A stretch of DNA of 64,000 nucleotides from Vespula vulgaris (lineage: Eukaryota > Arthropoda > Insecta > Hymenoptera > Vespidae). The notes beneath the pieces were generated by a model, which saw nothing but the letters and a program-made list of their open reading frames with translations, was not told where the DNA came from and searched no databases. The position numbers and the translations under genes were made by a program. Numbering within the stretch: position 1 is the first letter of the stretch; each line of letters opens with the position of its first letter. The stretch lies in NCBI RefSeq assembly GCF_905475345.1, contig NC_066608.1:2169501-2233500 (forward strand), given 5' to 3'. This document shows positions 1 to 12,830 of this stretch, in pieces.

Positions 1-409
1 TATATATATATATTAAAAAAAAAATATATATATATATAATCAGGAAGAGAATAATAAAAATCTTTTATTCGTTTAATTTTTTAAATAATAAAATAAAAAT
101 TTAAATATTAGTCATTAACATCAGTTTGTTTCGAAACAAACAAGTTTGTTTCATTTGTCGTTTTAATTTTCGTAAGTTAAAATTAATGTTCGATATTTTT
201 ATATCCTAATAATAATATACTATGTTTACATTTTCTAACACGAAATTTTTGAGAGGCGCTGTCCTATGTTTCTAATGACAACACGTGCGCGAGTGAAACA
301 CGTTTTCCTAACCTAAATGTTTGAATCATGTGTATCGTTGACGATTGATTCTTTCGTGTGAACATTTTGTAATAATTTTGTGATTTGTTAAATAAAGTAA
401 GATTTCATA
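1..409 (+). promoter_or_regulatory. Upstream region and 5' UTR of midasin
   Basis: AT-rich DNA before the midasin start codon, beginning with an AT dinucleotide run (1-38). The block at about 240-330 is less AT-rich (gaggcgctgtcc, acacgtgcgcgagtg) and may be the core promoter. No TATA box at a convincing distance and no measured start site can be given. The assignment rests on its position just upstream of the ATG at 410. Confidence 0.4.
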
Positions 410-1132
410 ATGGTTATAAAAAATTTATGTGATTTCTGTGAACGAAATGAGAAATATCGACTTAAATTTGATAAAATATTGACATTAAAGGTAGCAATGT
501 GATTACAGTAATTTTTGGTTAGATGTGTTAAGTGTATTTATTATTTGTCGTGTTATTTTTTTGTAGGAACTAAATGCGGCAGATTATGAAAATGTTTTAA
601 ATACATTAAGTGACTATCTATTAAATCCAGATTGCACAAAAGATGTAGCCGATTGTTTTCCTCAATTACTTCCTGCTCTTGTATCTATAGCTATTCCTAT
701 GGGATATGCACATGTTTACAGACCATATAGAGATCTTATTCACAAAAGAAACTGCATTGTTCTTTCTAAATTGATCAATATAAATCCTGATTTACTTACG
801 TAAGTATAAACAGTTATATTCTCAGTTAAGTTTAAATTATTTTTTATTTTATTATGATACAATAAAGTTGTGTATATATATATCTTATTTTTTAGGTACG
901 TTTTACAATATTTTGACTGTAATCCAGCACCATTTGAGTCAGAAGAGAAATTCATATTAACAAAGAAACCAAAGTCTTCAGAAATCGTTAATATTGTGTT
1001 AGAAATTTCAGACTATGATATTGTATTAGCTTGTTATAATATTTTATCAGCTGCTATAACACATTTTAAACACAAATGGAACTGGTCCAAATTTTATAAA
1101 TTTTTGCAACACAAAGACAATAGAGTAAAATG
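410..1132 (+). CDS. MDN1: Midasin exons 1-3: N-terminal region
   Basis: Exons 410-490 (27 codons, phase 0), 567-799 and 896-1132 encode about 183 residues ahead of AAA1. They are helical and without ATPase motifs, as in the midasin N-terminal region. The donors are GTAGCA, GTAAGT and GTTTGT; the last is weak, but it completes a Trp codon with the next exon (KDNRVKW, then IALKCISIILGM) and fits the family. Confidence 0.85.
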
Positions 1133-3869
1133 GTTTGTTTTATTGATTATTGATTTTTCAATAAAAAATATAGTCTTTTTATTATTATTTTAATATTTTC
1201 CAGGATCGCTTTGAAATGTATCAGTATAATCTTGGGTATGTCGGAGGCTGTTCATTTATCTTGTGCGGTAATACTAATTGGCGATATAAAAGAATTTCTT
1301 ACCGAACACGAAGAAAAAAATCTGGAACCTCTTGCTTCAGAAAATTTAACAGATAGTATGAATAATATGATGGTAGTATTTAAGGATATCCCATCTTTGA
1401 CATCAATTGGTAATGTTTTATTACCGGTATTTAAACCTAACAAAATAAATAATGATATTACGTTAGTTTCCGTACCATCTATGGAAGAAAGTCTTCAAAG
1501 TTTGGCAATAGCACTTGCATCTAGAAAGTGTATATGTTTGCAAGGTTCAGTTGGTTGTGGAAAAACTGCTCTAGTTGAATATTTAGCAAAAATTACAGGA
1601 CATGACTCTTCCAATTTTACCAAGGTACAATTGGGTGATCAAACAGACTCAAAAATGTTATTAGGCATGTATAGATGCACTGATATACCTGGAGAATTTG
1701 TTTGGCAACCAGGTGTATTGACTCAAGCAGTGATTGCTGGAAAATGGTTGCTCTTAGAAGACATTGATAGTGCTGCTTTGGATGTAGCAAGTGTTTTAAG
1801 TAACTTGTTAGAAACTGGAACATTATCCGTACCAGGATATAGAGATAACATTTATGCCAGAAGTGGTTTCCAATTGTTCGTTACGCAAAGATTAATGCCA
1901 TCAGTGACTGGACCTAAAAAACAAATTTCAAGTGCATCAAGTTTGTTACAAAAACATTGGTTCTGTATAAACGTTGAAGGATTTTCATTAAATGAATTAA
2001 TAATATTGATACAGACCTTATTCCCAGCATTAAAAACTGTTGCCAATAGGATGATAGATGTTTTCTTATTATTTTCTATGGGTGATCATGATGGTAGAAA
2101 CAATGCTTTTGAAAATTCATCATTAAAAACCGGAAGACAAATATCTACGCGTGATTTGATGAAGTGGTGTTCACGAGCTGTTGTCGATTTTGATGTTTCT
2201 TTGCCTAATTCTGCTTTGAAAATTTTTCAAGATGCGATAGATATTTTTTGTTGCTCCGTCTCCGATCAAGGTATAAAATCATTCATTAATATTCATCATA
2301 TTTTTTTCCGATTATTTTTCTTTAAGAAAATATAATAATTATAATAAATAATTGTTTTAGGACAAAGATTAAATTTGATAAAAACGATCGCCGATAAGCT
2401 TGGTATAGTGAAGACTAAAGCAGAATATTTCTGCAATATGTATAAACCTTCTATCAGCTTAAATCCTAATTCCTTTATAGCTGGTAGGACAAAATTATTA
2501 TGTAAAAAATCGGAGTATGCAAGAATGATGCAGACAAAAGTTAATTTTTCTTTTACAAGACCATCTGCATGCTTGCTTGAACGTATTGCATGTTGTGTTG
2601 CTCAAAAGGAACCGGTATTGTTAGTAGGAGAAACTGGTACAGGGAAAACAAGTTCTATACAATATTTAGCACAAAGTACGGGCCACAAATTGGTTGTAAT
2701 AAATATGAATCAACAAAGTGAAAGTGCAGATCTTTTAGGAGGTTACAAACCGGTTGAATTGAAATTTTTAATATCTCCAATCAGAGAAGAATTTTTAATA
2801 TTATTCCGGTCATACTTTGCTCTCGAACCAAACAGAAAATTTTTGGAACACATTGCATTGTGTTATAAACAGCAAAGATGGAAAACTCTTGTAACGTTAA
2901 TGAGCTATAGTACTAACGCAGCTTTGAAGAAATTAAAACATGAACATTATCAGAAGAAAGAATCTGTCTTAACTGAAAAAGATGAAACTTCGAAGAAGAA
3001 AAAACGAGACGAAGATGACACGAATGAAGAGAACATAAAAAGTGGCGATGAATTGCAAACGAAATGGGAAAAATTGTCAGAGAAATTGGAAAAGTTAGAG
3101 TTACAAGTTAAGGCTCAATATTCTTTGGCGTTCTCTTTTGTAGAAGGAAGTTTGATAAAGGCATTACGAGAGGGACATTGGGTATTATTGGATGAAATTA
3201 ATTTAGCAAACGCCGAAACATTGGAATGTTTGTCAGGATTATTGGAAAAATCATCTGGCTCGTTGTCTTTGTTAGAACGTGGAGATAATGAGTCAATAAA
3301 AAGACATCCGGATTTTACAGTATTTGCATGTATGAATCCAGCAACCGACGTTGGAAAAAAGGATTTACCGATTGGATTGAGAAATAGATTTACTGAGTTT
3401 TATATCGATGAATTGACTGAACGTTCTGATCTACAACTTCTCGTACATTCATATCTTAAAAACATGAATTTGTCTATACAAAAAGAAGAAGCAATCGTTA
3501 AATTTTACTTAAATGTGAGAAAAGAAGCTGTCCGTACATTATTAGATGGTACTGGTCATAAACCACATTACAGTTTGAGAACTTTGTGTCGTGCGTTAAG
3601 CATTGCTGGATCAAATCCTTGTGGAAATATCACGAGATCGTTATACGAAGCTTTTTGTTTAAGTTTCTTGACACAATTGAATTATGATTCTCATCCAATT
3701 GTACAAAAAATGATTTCTTCTGCTATTTTGGATAATAAGAATTTAAAAGCAATCCTTGGCTGTCCTATATCCAAACCAAAATGTGGAAACGACGAGGATT
3801 ACATATGTTTCGAAGGCTACTGGATTGTGAAAGGTACTTTAATACCAAAAAGACCGAATAATGTGAGTT

Positions 3870-3904
<35 letters not shown>

Positions 3905-6900
3905 TTTAATGATATTTATGAAAAAAAAAAATTTATATTTTATTTTACAATTTCAGTATATTTTGACTGAAACTGTTAGACGAAATTTGAAAGATTTAGT
4001 AAGAGTAGTGTCCATAGGAAAAATACCAGTTTTATTGCAAGGCGATACATCGGTAGGAAAGACCAGTTTGATAACATATTTAGCTAAAGCTTCTGGTAAT
4101 GTTTGCGTACGAATAAATAATCACGAGCACACGGATCTTCAAGAATATGTCGGAAGTTATGTTGCCGATGAAACAGGAAAATTGGTATTTAGAGAAGGTA
4201 TACTTGTAGAAGCAATGCGTCAAGGTACGAGAAATAAAAATTTGTTTTTTTTTGTTTTTGTTTTTTTTTTTAAATGAAGTAAAAATTTTCTGATATTTTT
4301 TTTTCTGTATCAGGTCATTGGATCATATTGGACGAATTAAATTTGGCACCGAGCGATGTTTTGGAAGCATTAAATAGAGTTCTCGATGATAACAGAGAAT
4401 TGTTTATACCGACAACTCAACAAGTCATTAAAGCGCACGATAATTTTATGCTTTTTGCAACACAAAATCCGCCTGGATTATACGGTGGTAGAAAGGTAAT
4501 TTATGAATTTTTAATTTTCGTTATACGATTTTATATCCCAGGATATATGTACGTACCTAGCAAAGAAGGGTCCTTTTTAAGTTGATAAATGTTTGGAAAG
4601 TTTTCGAGGAGAAATTGTTACCTGTTCTTTAGAAAATTAAATCTCCGTCTCTCTCTCTCTCTTTTTTCTTTCTTTCTTTTTGTCCGTAGAGACTCATTTC
4701 TTTTCTATTGCCTTTAGAAAAATTCCTTTATCCTTTGCAACCTGAATGTAAAACAATACATAGGATTAAGATTTCCAGGTAAAAACGTGTATTGTACTTG
4801 ATTAGATCAACGAAAAGTGAAAATTATGACCCTTGCTTACAACTGTTCAGACTCTTGGATCTTAACATTTATTTTTTCAACTAATGTCATTTTGTTCAGG
4901 TACTTTCTCGAGCATTCAGAAACAGATTCGTCGAATTGCATTTTGATGAGATTCCTCCTAACGAATTACAAATAATATTGCATGAAAGATGTCAAATGCC
5001 TGAATCTTATTGCAAGCAGGTGATTAACGTTATGACAGATTTACAGATAAGACGTAAGAGTACAGCTGCGTTCGCTGGTAAACAAGGTATGTGTATCTGA
5101 TATTTTATTGCAATTTAATGTTAATAAATCTTTCAACATATAACAATATGTCATAATTATTTTTTTTTCTTTTCTTTTTTTTTTTTTTTAACAATATAAC
5201 AATATATTGCAATTGAAAATTATTTTATATTATTACATTTGACTTATTATATTTTGATATAGTTTACATAATATATTTTAATACAGTTTTAATAATATTA
5301 TTATATTTTATTATATATAGGTTTTATTACATTGCGCGATCTTTTTCGATGGGGCGAACGATATAGATTAGCACCAAATATCATTGATGATAAATTCTAC
5401 GATTGGAGTCAGCATTTAGCGGACGAAGGTTATTTAGTTCTTGCTGCAAAGGTTCGTAAAACGGATGAAGCAGATGAGATAAGAAAAGTAATAAAGAAAC
5501 ATTTAAAGAGAGACGTTGATCCGGATAATTTATTTTCATTGAATGATAAAACGTCTTCGGTAACGAGACATATATTACAACAGATACTAGATAAAAATAA
5601 TGCATATTTCAAACATATAGTTTGGACTTATCATATGCGTAGAATGGCGGTCTTAGTAAAGAAATCATGTCAATTTAAAGAACCAGTTTTGTTAGTGGGT
5701 GAAACTGGTTGTGGTAAAACAACTGTATGCCAATTAATTGCCGCTATGAATGGACAAACGATGCGTAGTATTAATTGTCATTTGCATACGGAATCGTCTG
5801 ATTTTCTTGGTAATTTAAGACCAGTTAGAGAACGTAATAACGTAGAAAATTCGAAACTTTTCGAATGGGTCGACGGTCCATTGATTGTTGCTATGCAAAA
5901 GGGTGATCTTTTTTTAGCCGATGAAATTTCTTTAGCGGACGACAGCGTTTTGGAAAGATTAAATTCGTTGCTTGGTGAGTAGAATAAAAATAAAAAAAAA
6001 AAAATAATAATAATGAAAATACTTTATCTAATATTTATTTTATATTAAATATCTTTATTTATATATATAAGAACCCGAACGAAGTTTACTTTTGGCTGAA
6101 AAGGGATTGAAATTAACGGACGAGGAGGATAACAGTACTGTTATGGCCGATGAAAAATTTGTATTTATTGGTACTATGAATCCTGGTGGTGATTACGGGA
6201 AAAAAGAATTGTCGCCGGCACTTAGAAATCGTTTTACAGAAATTTGGTGCGAGCCTTGTATAGCAATGAACGATTTAAACGATATAATAATACATAATCT
6301 TGATACTAAGTTGTTAGATTACAAGCAACCGATCGCAAAAGCAATATTATCTTTTATTCAATGGTTACCGACAACCGACGTGGGAAAAAAATTAGTCGTT
6401 AGTATACGGGATATATTAACTTGGTTACATTTTATAAATATATGCACGTGCAATGAGACAATGAAATTAAATATCAGTGATGCATATTATCATGGAGCTT
6501 GTTTAACTTATATTGACAGTCTTGGATCGGGATTAACAAGTTCAGAAAAGTGAGTATAAAATTATAATAATTTGTTTATAGAATAAATATAATATCAATA
6601 AAATATTAATTTCTTGTTTTATAGATCATCCAATTTATTCGAGTTCAGAGATGCCGCTTTAAACTATATAAAATATCAAATTAAAGATACATTGCGTTCT
6701 AATTTATACGAGGAATTTTCTGAAAAAAATAATGTTTCTTTCGACGATATAAATAATACATTTGGTATCGCACCGTTTTATATTAAAAGAGGCTCCACTA
6801 ACATACACCAGGATGTACAATTTACATTTTCACCGACTACTACTAAATTAAATGCATTGAAACTTTTAAGAGCATTGCAATTAAATAAACCAATATTATT

Positions 6901-8436
6901 AGAAGGAAGTCCGGGTGTAGGAAAAACAAGTATTGTTTCTGCATTGGCAAAAGCATCAGGAAATGCATTACTTCGAATTAATTTGAGTGATCAAACGGTA
7001 TGTAAAATAATATATTTTTTTTTTCATTTGCAATTTCTATTGATGTTAATTTTTTCTTTCTTTTTTTTTCTTTTTTTTGTAGGATATATCTGATCTCTTT
7101 GGAGCGGATCTTCCAGTAGAAGGAGGTCAAGGCGGTGAATTCTCATGGAGAGACGGACCGTTTTTAAGAGCTTTGAAAGCCGGCGAATGGATTTTGCTAG
7201 ATGAATTAAATTTAGCTTCTCAGTCTGTGTTAGAAGGTCTCAATGCTTGTTTCGATCACAGAGGAGAAATTTATATACCTGAACTTGGAAAAACATTTTC
7301 TGTAAAGTCAGGTACCAGATTATTTGGATGTCAAAATCCATTAAAACAAGGTGGTGCTAGAAGAGGTCTTCCAAAATCATTTTTGAATCGATTTACTCAA
7401 GTAAGTTTTTTGTGATAAATATATATATTTTTTATTATTAAATATAGGTTAAATATATAATTAAATGAATTATTAATTATCATATTTTTCTTTTTTTTTT
7501 TTTTTTAATTTATTTGATCACATTATATTACAGGTTTTCATTGATACTTTAACCGAAGATGATTTAATGTTCATACTTAACGTACAATTTCCTCAGTTAT
7601 CAGATGAACTTATTAAAACAATGGTTAAATTTAATAGCGTATTGGCGTCAGAAATTGGTGTTATCTGGGGTCATACTGGTTCACCTTGGGAATTAAATTT
7701 ACGAGATATTAGTAGGTGGTGCGAATTAACTGTTAAAGAACGGGACGACTGTAGTAAAGAATTTAAAAACAATTACTATAATCCTGGAGACACTGTAGAG
7801 CTTATTTATGTCGGTCGAATGAGAACGCAGGAAGACAAGCAAAGAGTGAGATAAACAGAACACTATATCATTTTTATAATTATTTTAATGTAATTTCTTT
7901 TATAACAAGAATATTTAATATTATATTTAGGTTCGACAAATATATCAAGAATATTTCCCAATTGAAAAATATCCACTTTCATCGTCTGAATCTTCTATAT
8001 ATATTACAGAAGAAACATTATATATAGATGATGTAAAGTTGGCTATATCGCGGTCTGCGATATATACTAGTAATTCAAATTTGTTATTACTGAGAGATCA
8101 AAGAAAGACACTAAAACAACTTATGCAGTGTATTAACATGAATTGGATGTCTATACTCGTAAGTATTATCTTTTTCTTTCCTTCTTTTTAAATATATTTT
8201 TTATATGCATATATGTGACACAACACATTCTACGATATAACATATATTTATATTTATATCATTCCTGAGAACTTAAGTTTAATTTGTTTGTGCATTATAT
8301 TTAATAGGTCGGTGCATCTGGTTGTGGAAAGAGTAATGTGGTTCGATTGCTAGCTAATTTGGTAGGACAAAAGCTCAGGTGTATTGTTGTCAACTCAGCG
8401 ATGGACACAACAGAGATATTAGGAGGTTTTGAACAG
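410..8436 (+). CDS. MDN1: Midasin (Rea1), 5' part, 15 exons, incomplete at 3' end
   Basis: Dynein-like AAA+ ATPase that strips assembly factors (Rsa4/NLE1 and Ytm1/WDR12 in yeast and human) from pre-60S particles in the nucleolus and nucleoplasm. Exons: 410-490, 567-799, 896-1132, 1204-2270, 2361-3862, 3957-4224, 4314-4495, 4900-5086, 5321-5974, 6072-6549, 6625-6997, 7083-7400, 7534-7845, 7931-8158, 8308-8436. They total 6249 nt, or 2083 codons without a stop, and every junction is GT-AG and keeps frame. Walker A motifs are at residues about 298 (GSVGCGKT), 629 (GETGTGKT), 1069 (GDTSVGKT), 1379 (GETGCGKT), 1724 (GSPGVGKT) and 2042 (GASGCGKS). The ATG was chosen because it opens exon 1 (MVIKNLCDFCERNEKYRLKF) in frame with the rest. 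Family members are about 5000 residues or longer, so more than half is missing: the rest of AAA6, the linker, the acidic region and the MIDAS domain. The identity is secure from the six tandem ATPase modules; the exon edges are read by eye. Confidence 0.95.
1204..2270 (+). CDS. MDN1: Midasin exon 4: AAA1 module
   Basis: One large exon with the whole first ATPase module: Walker A GSVGCGKT near residue 298, then LLEDID, the Walker B-like acidic segment. The family pattern of glycine-rich loop, QLGDQTDSKMLLGMYR and then WLLLEDIDSA is clear. In known midasins AAA1 is degenerate compared with AAA2-AAA5, and here too no MNP-type sensor motif is visible after Walker B (LFVTQRL instead). Confidence 0.9.
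2361..3862 (+). CDS. MDN1: Midasin exon 5: AAA2 module with charged helical insert
   Basis: Walker A GETGTGKT at about residue 629, Walker B LLDEIN near residues 815-820, sensor segment ACMNPATDVGKKDLP and the arginine-finger region LRNRFTE. Between Walker A and Walker B lies an insert of about 100 residues rich in Lys and Glu. In position it matches the AAA2 helix-2 insert known from Rea1 structures, which occupies the ring face where the MIDAS domain docks. The donor GTGAGT at 3863 is followed by an ATT trinucleotide run. Confidence 0.92.
3957..5086 (+). CDS. MDN1: Midasin exons 6-8: AAA3 module
   Basis: Exons 3957-4224, 4314-4495 and 4900-5086. Walker A GDTSVGKT is at residue 1069, Walker B ILDELN with Asp1136 and Glu1137, the sensor is FATQNPPGLYGGRK, and the finger segment LSRAFRNRFVE is in exon 8. 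Junctions are in phase 1 after exon 6 and phase 0 after exon 7. The third intron of the group (4496-4899) is simple AT-rich sequence with a CT run. Confidence 0.92.
5321..6549 (+). CDS. MDN1: Midasin exons 9-10: AAA4 module
   Basis: Exons 5321-5974 and 6072-6549. Walker A GETGCGKT is at residue 1379 and the Walker B segment LADEISLADDSVLERL at about 1451-1466, with Ser in place of the usual Asn after DEI. The sensor is FIGTMNPGGDYGKKELSPAL with LRNRFTEIW following. The acceptor of exon 10 (tataag) lacks a strong pyrimidine tract, yet it is the one that keeps LNSLLEPERSLLLAEKG in frame. Confidence 0.92.
6625..7845 (+). CDS. MDN1: Midasin exons 11-13: AAA5 module
   Basis: Exons 6625-6997, 7083-7400 and 7534-7845. 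Walker A GSPGVGKT is at residue 1724, followed by SDQT/DISDLFGADLPVEGG, Walker B ILLDELNLASQ with Asp1794, then the sensor GCQNPLKQGGARRGLP and finger FLNRFTQ. This is the best conserved module of the gene. The exon 13 part (LRDISRWCEL) is the lid typical of this family. Confidence 0.93.
7931..8436 (+). CDS. MDN1: Midasin exons 14-15: AAA5-AAA6 spacer and AAA6 Walker A
   Basis: Exon 14 (7931-8158) encodes the spacer and the start of AAA6. Exon 15 (8308-8436, 43 codons, phase 0 at both ends) carries Walker A GASGCGKS at residues 2042-2049 and VVNSAMDTTEILGGFEQ. It ends in a consensus donor (CAG then GTAAGT). Walker B and the sensors of AAA6 should follow in the next exon, which is not found in this window. 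Confidence 0.9.
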
Positions 8437-10401
8437 GTAAGTGATTGTCAATAAAAATATATGTATATATATATATTCATAACGTGATTCTTTGCATTCA
8501 AATAATATTACTAACATGAGAATACCTTAAGGATTAAGAGTTTTAAAGCTTTCAAAGCCGTCTTTCATTTTTATTATATTTACATATAACATGTAAATGT
8601 GTACAATAGTAAAATTTTCAAATAGAAAATCTGTTCAATACAAGACAAAATAAATATCGTCGGAGGTTCGTTTTTTAAGTATCTGTAAAGGATAAAAATA
8701 TTATGGGTGGGAATATTGGAGTGATTGAATTCGATTGTGAAGAGTCAAGACAGATATGTATATATTGTAATTATTACTATTCGAGTTGTATCCGGGTATT
8801 TGAGTACTATTGAAGATAAATTCGGGTAAATGAAAAATATCTGATTATTCTGATATTAATAATGTTTTCGATTAATTTATATTTTCTTTGCGATATATAA
8901 CAAAAGTATGAAAAACAATGAATTATTTGGAATCTTAGATATCTTTATTTTTTTTTTTTATGGAGATATCATTAAATCGATATTGTCGGATAAATTAAAT
9001 CAAAAATATTTTTATACGATTGAATATCATTAGTAAAGCGAACTCTGTGACTGAACGATGTGACGATAATGAATTTAATATAAATGTATATTAAACTTGT
9101 ATTTTTCATTTATCTTATGTATTTTATCGAATACTCGGTATCTAATGGGTATCTAATGGATCGGGTAATATTCTTGAGTAATAATATTCTACATCTAGAG
9201 ATAGAATCAGGTACTCGGAGTAGTTTTGACTTTTCGATACTCCGTATATGTGTTCATTCAGAAAAAAAGGTTTATTAATCTTCAGAAAAATTTTTTTCGC
9301 AACGTTAAATAAAATTTTAACACTTATTTTATTTATTTTATATTTATTTTATCTATTGAAATAAGTAAATAAATTTTTATATACTATGAATCAATATATT
9401 CGTCAAATTTTTATTTTAATTCAAAATAATTTGCGCGATTATCTACGTGTATGAGTTATTTTTAATAAGTTTGAAGCATTATTTATTTATTATTTATTTA
9501 TGAATTTTAAACATATGTGAAACACGCGATATATAATTAGAACAGAGTTTTGAAAATTTTGACTGATTTATCTGTTAGATAGCACTGTTTGAGCACGTTG
9601 ATAACGTTTGATAATAATGAAATAACATTAAGGAAATGTAACTTATTATCAAGGGGATTTATTTATAAAGTTAATTGTATTGTATATTTGATTGTTGATG
9701 TTCGAATATATATATTTTTTTTGTTTCAATTTTAATTATGCAATAACGCGCAGAAATAAATGGAAAATATTTATCGGTAATTAATTTTGTAAGTTTGCAT
9801 GTAAAAAGATTGAAATTTAATATTCTATCATTATTTAATTATTATAATATGATCATCTAATTTTCATATATATATATACAGTATATTAATAGCTGTACAT
9901 TGATATGCATTAGACTGCTTCGTAACAAATTCTGTATTATTCTAATATCAGTTTTCAACATATCATTCTTTTTTCTTTTTTTACTTTTTTATACTTTATA
10001 CAGTCTTGATCAACTTGTTGTTTTTTTAAGCATTAACATTCGACTGTTTATTTTTGAAATATTTTTCATAAATGATATTTAATCCTTTCACTTGATTATT
10101 GTAATTTTTGTAATTTTCCGTCGTAAAATATATGTCTATGAGAAATTTAAAAAACGAAAAACAAAAATTTAGATAAGGTATTAATGTGTGGGATAGATTG
10201 ATAGGGTGTTTTGTTCTTTTCTTTTCTTTTCTTTTTTTTTTTCTTTTTTTTTTCTTTTTTTTCCACATAAAAAATATTTGAAGGTGTATATATACATACA
10301 TATATATATATATACACATAATTATTTTATAAGAAAACGGAATCGTTCATCATCAATGTTTACATATACATGTATAGATGCCTATTATATTGCATAAATT
10401 A

Positions 10402-10456
<55 letters not shown>

Positions 10457-10767
10457 TTCAACTATAGATACATATCATGACATAGATTTTTTTAACATAA
10501 TCGATACATAATTTTTAACACAATCAACATATAGATATTTTTCATTTATTTTATTGTGACTTCTTTTTTGCTTTCTTTTTTTTTCTTTTTCTTTTTCTTT
10601 TTATGTCATTGCTGCTTAACGATGCTAGGACAATAATAAGCGATCACAGATACATTTAGATATAATATTTAATCGAGAGATAGTTCTCGTTTTAATAGGT
10701 TTTATATATGTAGGTGTATATATATATACACACACATACACACAACATATCATATATATATATATAC

Positions 10768-10798
<31 letters not shown>

Positions 10799-12475
10799 TT
10801 ACATTCGTATGTTTTTTTCTTTTTTCTATTTCTTTTCTTTTTTTTTTCTTTTGTTTATTTCTTTTTTGTTTAGTCTTTTTTGTCTAGTTCTTTTTTATTA
10901 CGAATCTATTCCATATAAAATGACGTAAAAGCAAAGTCAAAAACTTTTTTGTTAGATCTATCAATGAAAAGTTCAGTCTGTTATTTCACTGAATACGTTA
11001 AGTACGCTTATTATTATTAGGATAAAGAGTTCGTTAAATTGTAACGATCATATATTTACGCCATTTTCTTTTTTATTTATCTATGTTTTTTTTTTCATAT
11101 ATGTACTTTTTTTTCTTATTGATTCTATTAACTAATATTCTATCAAATGTTATGCAATATGCATTGAGTGGAACTATAACTACAAATTATATGAAATTAT
11201 CAATCAACAGATAGCAATATATATATATATATATTTATATATATTAGTTTATATATATTTATACATACATACACGCACACACACAAACACACATACACAC
11301 ACACCGTTGTGCAATGTAACATCGGCTGATAAAGATTCAATTTAACATTTAATAGCACGCTCATAGAGAAAATTATAAAAGCTATCAATTACAATGATAT
11401 ATTTATATTTTATATAATTTAATGTATATACTTATACTATATTATTAATACTTTCGAAACTTCATATCGCGAAGTTCCATTTTATTCTATGTTTATCAGC
11501 ATAGTTTATACGTGATTAATACTATGAATCTACATTACTCTTTTTGTTTTGTTTTTTTTCAATTTTTCCTTAATTGAAAAAAGAAAAAAAAATCATTGAG
11601 ATACGTAAATCACGATTGATATACGAAATATAATATTTTCAACGTAGGAATTTGTTATTTTAAGTTAACATTTTCAAACGTTGCGAAAGAAAAATCATAA
11701 ATTAGACTTTCCGAAGCTCGTTTATTTTTTCTTTTCTTTTCTTTTTTTTTTTTTATTTCTTTTTGAAAAAAATGTATTCTTCTTCAGTAAGATAACATGA
11801 ATATTGTAATAAGCGTACTTTTTTCCATTCTTTTCTGTCTATAATTTTAATTTGATTTTATTCATCATAGTCATCTATCTCATGACTAAACATTTCAATT
11901 AATTTTGCTGTCTAATCTTAGGTGAATAAAAATGGTTAGTAAAAAGTTGTCGATTAATTCGTTCGTTGAATCTAACAAGGAGAGATGGAAATCGTATGTT
12001 TCGTACAAGTATCCTTTCTTTCTTTTTTTTTTTTACAAATATTTTGCATATATGTATATATTTTTTATACGTATATCTAACAATAGGGATGTATATCGAG
12101 ATGCTCTCTGATAGAGATTTTTGATAAATTATATTCACACACTTATTCCATCGGATAAAGATTAGTTTAGAACGGACAAACACGTCTCGATATAACAGTT
12201 ATATCAATCGAATTTTATTTCTACATCAGTTCGTACCATGGGGATCGATAGAGAGGTGCCAGTTCTAATCTCTACGAATTTATATTAGAAATAATTCTTT
12301 CCGCTTTTTTTTCCATTTCCTTTTTGTTTTTTTTTTGTTTTTTTTTCTTTTTTTTTCGAGTTAGAGTTTGTGCAATATTGAAGAAATTTCAAGATAGATA
12401 TCCTAAATCGATTACGTTTTCACGATGATGACCCTTCGTTTTAATCCGATTAGAAAGATTTATTTCGTTTTTCTT

Positions 12476-12506
<31 letters not shown>

Positions 12507-12659
12507 TTACGAGGAAACATAGCGGACAAATAGTTTGTCCATTTTCACGATACAATAATCTTCCCTTTGATTAAACGAGAATTTTTTTTCTTTCTCTCTT
12601 TTTTTTTTATATATGTATATATATAATAATATCGATATATATATAATAGTTCGAAAGTT
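8437..12659. other. Non-coding stretch after the last midasin exon
   Basis: No exon-like frame on either strand. It holds AT and CA microsatellites (10213-10262 T/C-rich, 10403-10450 TA, 10712-10794 TA/CA, 11211-11304 AT/CA), many poly-T/C tracts, and a segment at about 8740-9260 with motifs such as cgggtatttgagtact and actcggtatc that recur near 58.4-59.6 kb. It is formally the start of midasin intron 15 and the 3' flank of the antisense receptor. Confidence 0.6.
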
Positions 12660-12664
12660 TTATT
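12659..12664 (-). terminator. AATAAA hexamer overlapping receptor stop codon
   Basis: The - strand reads GAATAAAAC, so the stop codon TAA lies inside a canonical poly(A) signal. If used, the 3' UTR would be only some tens of bases. Other AATAAA sites on this strand lie near 12470 and 12215, so usage is uncertain. Confidence 0.3.
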
Positions 12665-12830
12665 CACTGGGTAGATCGCTGCTAGTAGGACTCGTCATTT
12701 GTAGATCATTCAGTTGTGGTGGTGGTGGTAACAAAAGACTAGGTCTTCTTGATAATTCTTCCTCATAAAGACTCGACGTACTTTTCGGTCTTGAAATTAA
12801 ACTCCATGGATCTGGTGGAACTTGATCCTC
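12660..12830 (-). CDS. Receptor exon 8: C-terminal tail and stop
   Basis: The acceptor is acgttacag before 12830. It encodes EDQVPPDPWSLISRPKSTSS, a Ser-rich region with a PPPP run, ending in SDLPSE and TAA at 12662-12660. The frame is continuous with exon 7 in phase 0. Confidence 0.8.
   Translation of the reverse strand, partial: EDQVPPDPWSLISRPKSTSSLYEEELSRRPSLLLPPPPQLNDLQMTSPTSSDLPSE

Noticed and set aside
9084..12183. Short frames on both strands between midasin and the receptor, considered as missing midasin exons
   Set aside because: None contains the AAA6 Walker B (LLDE-type), sensor or finger motifs, and most are low-complexity.
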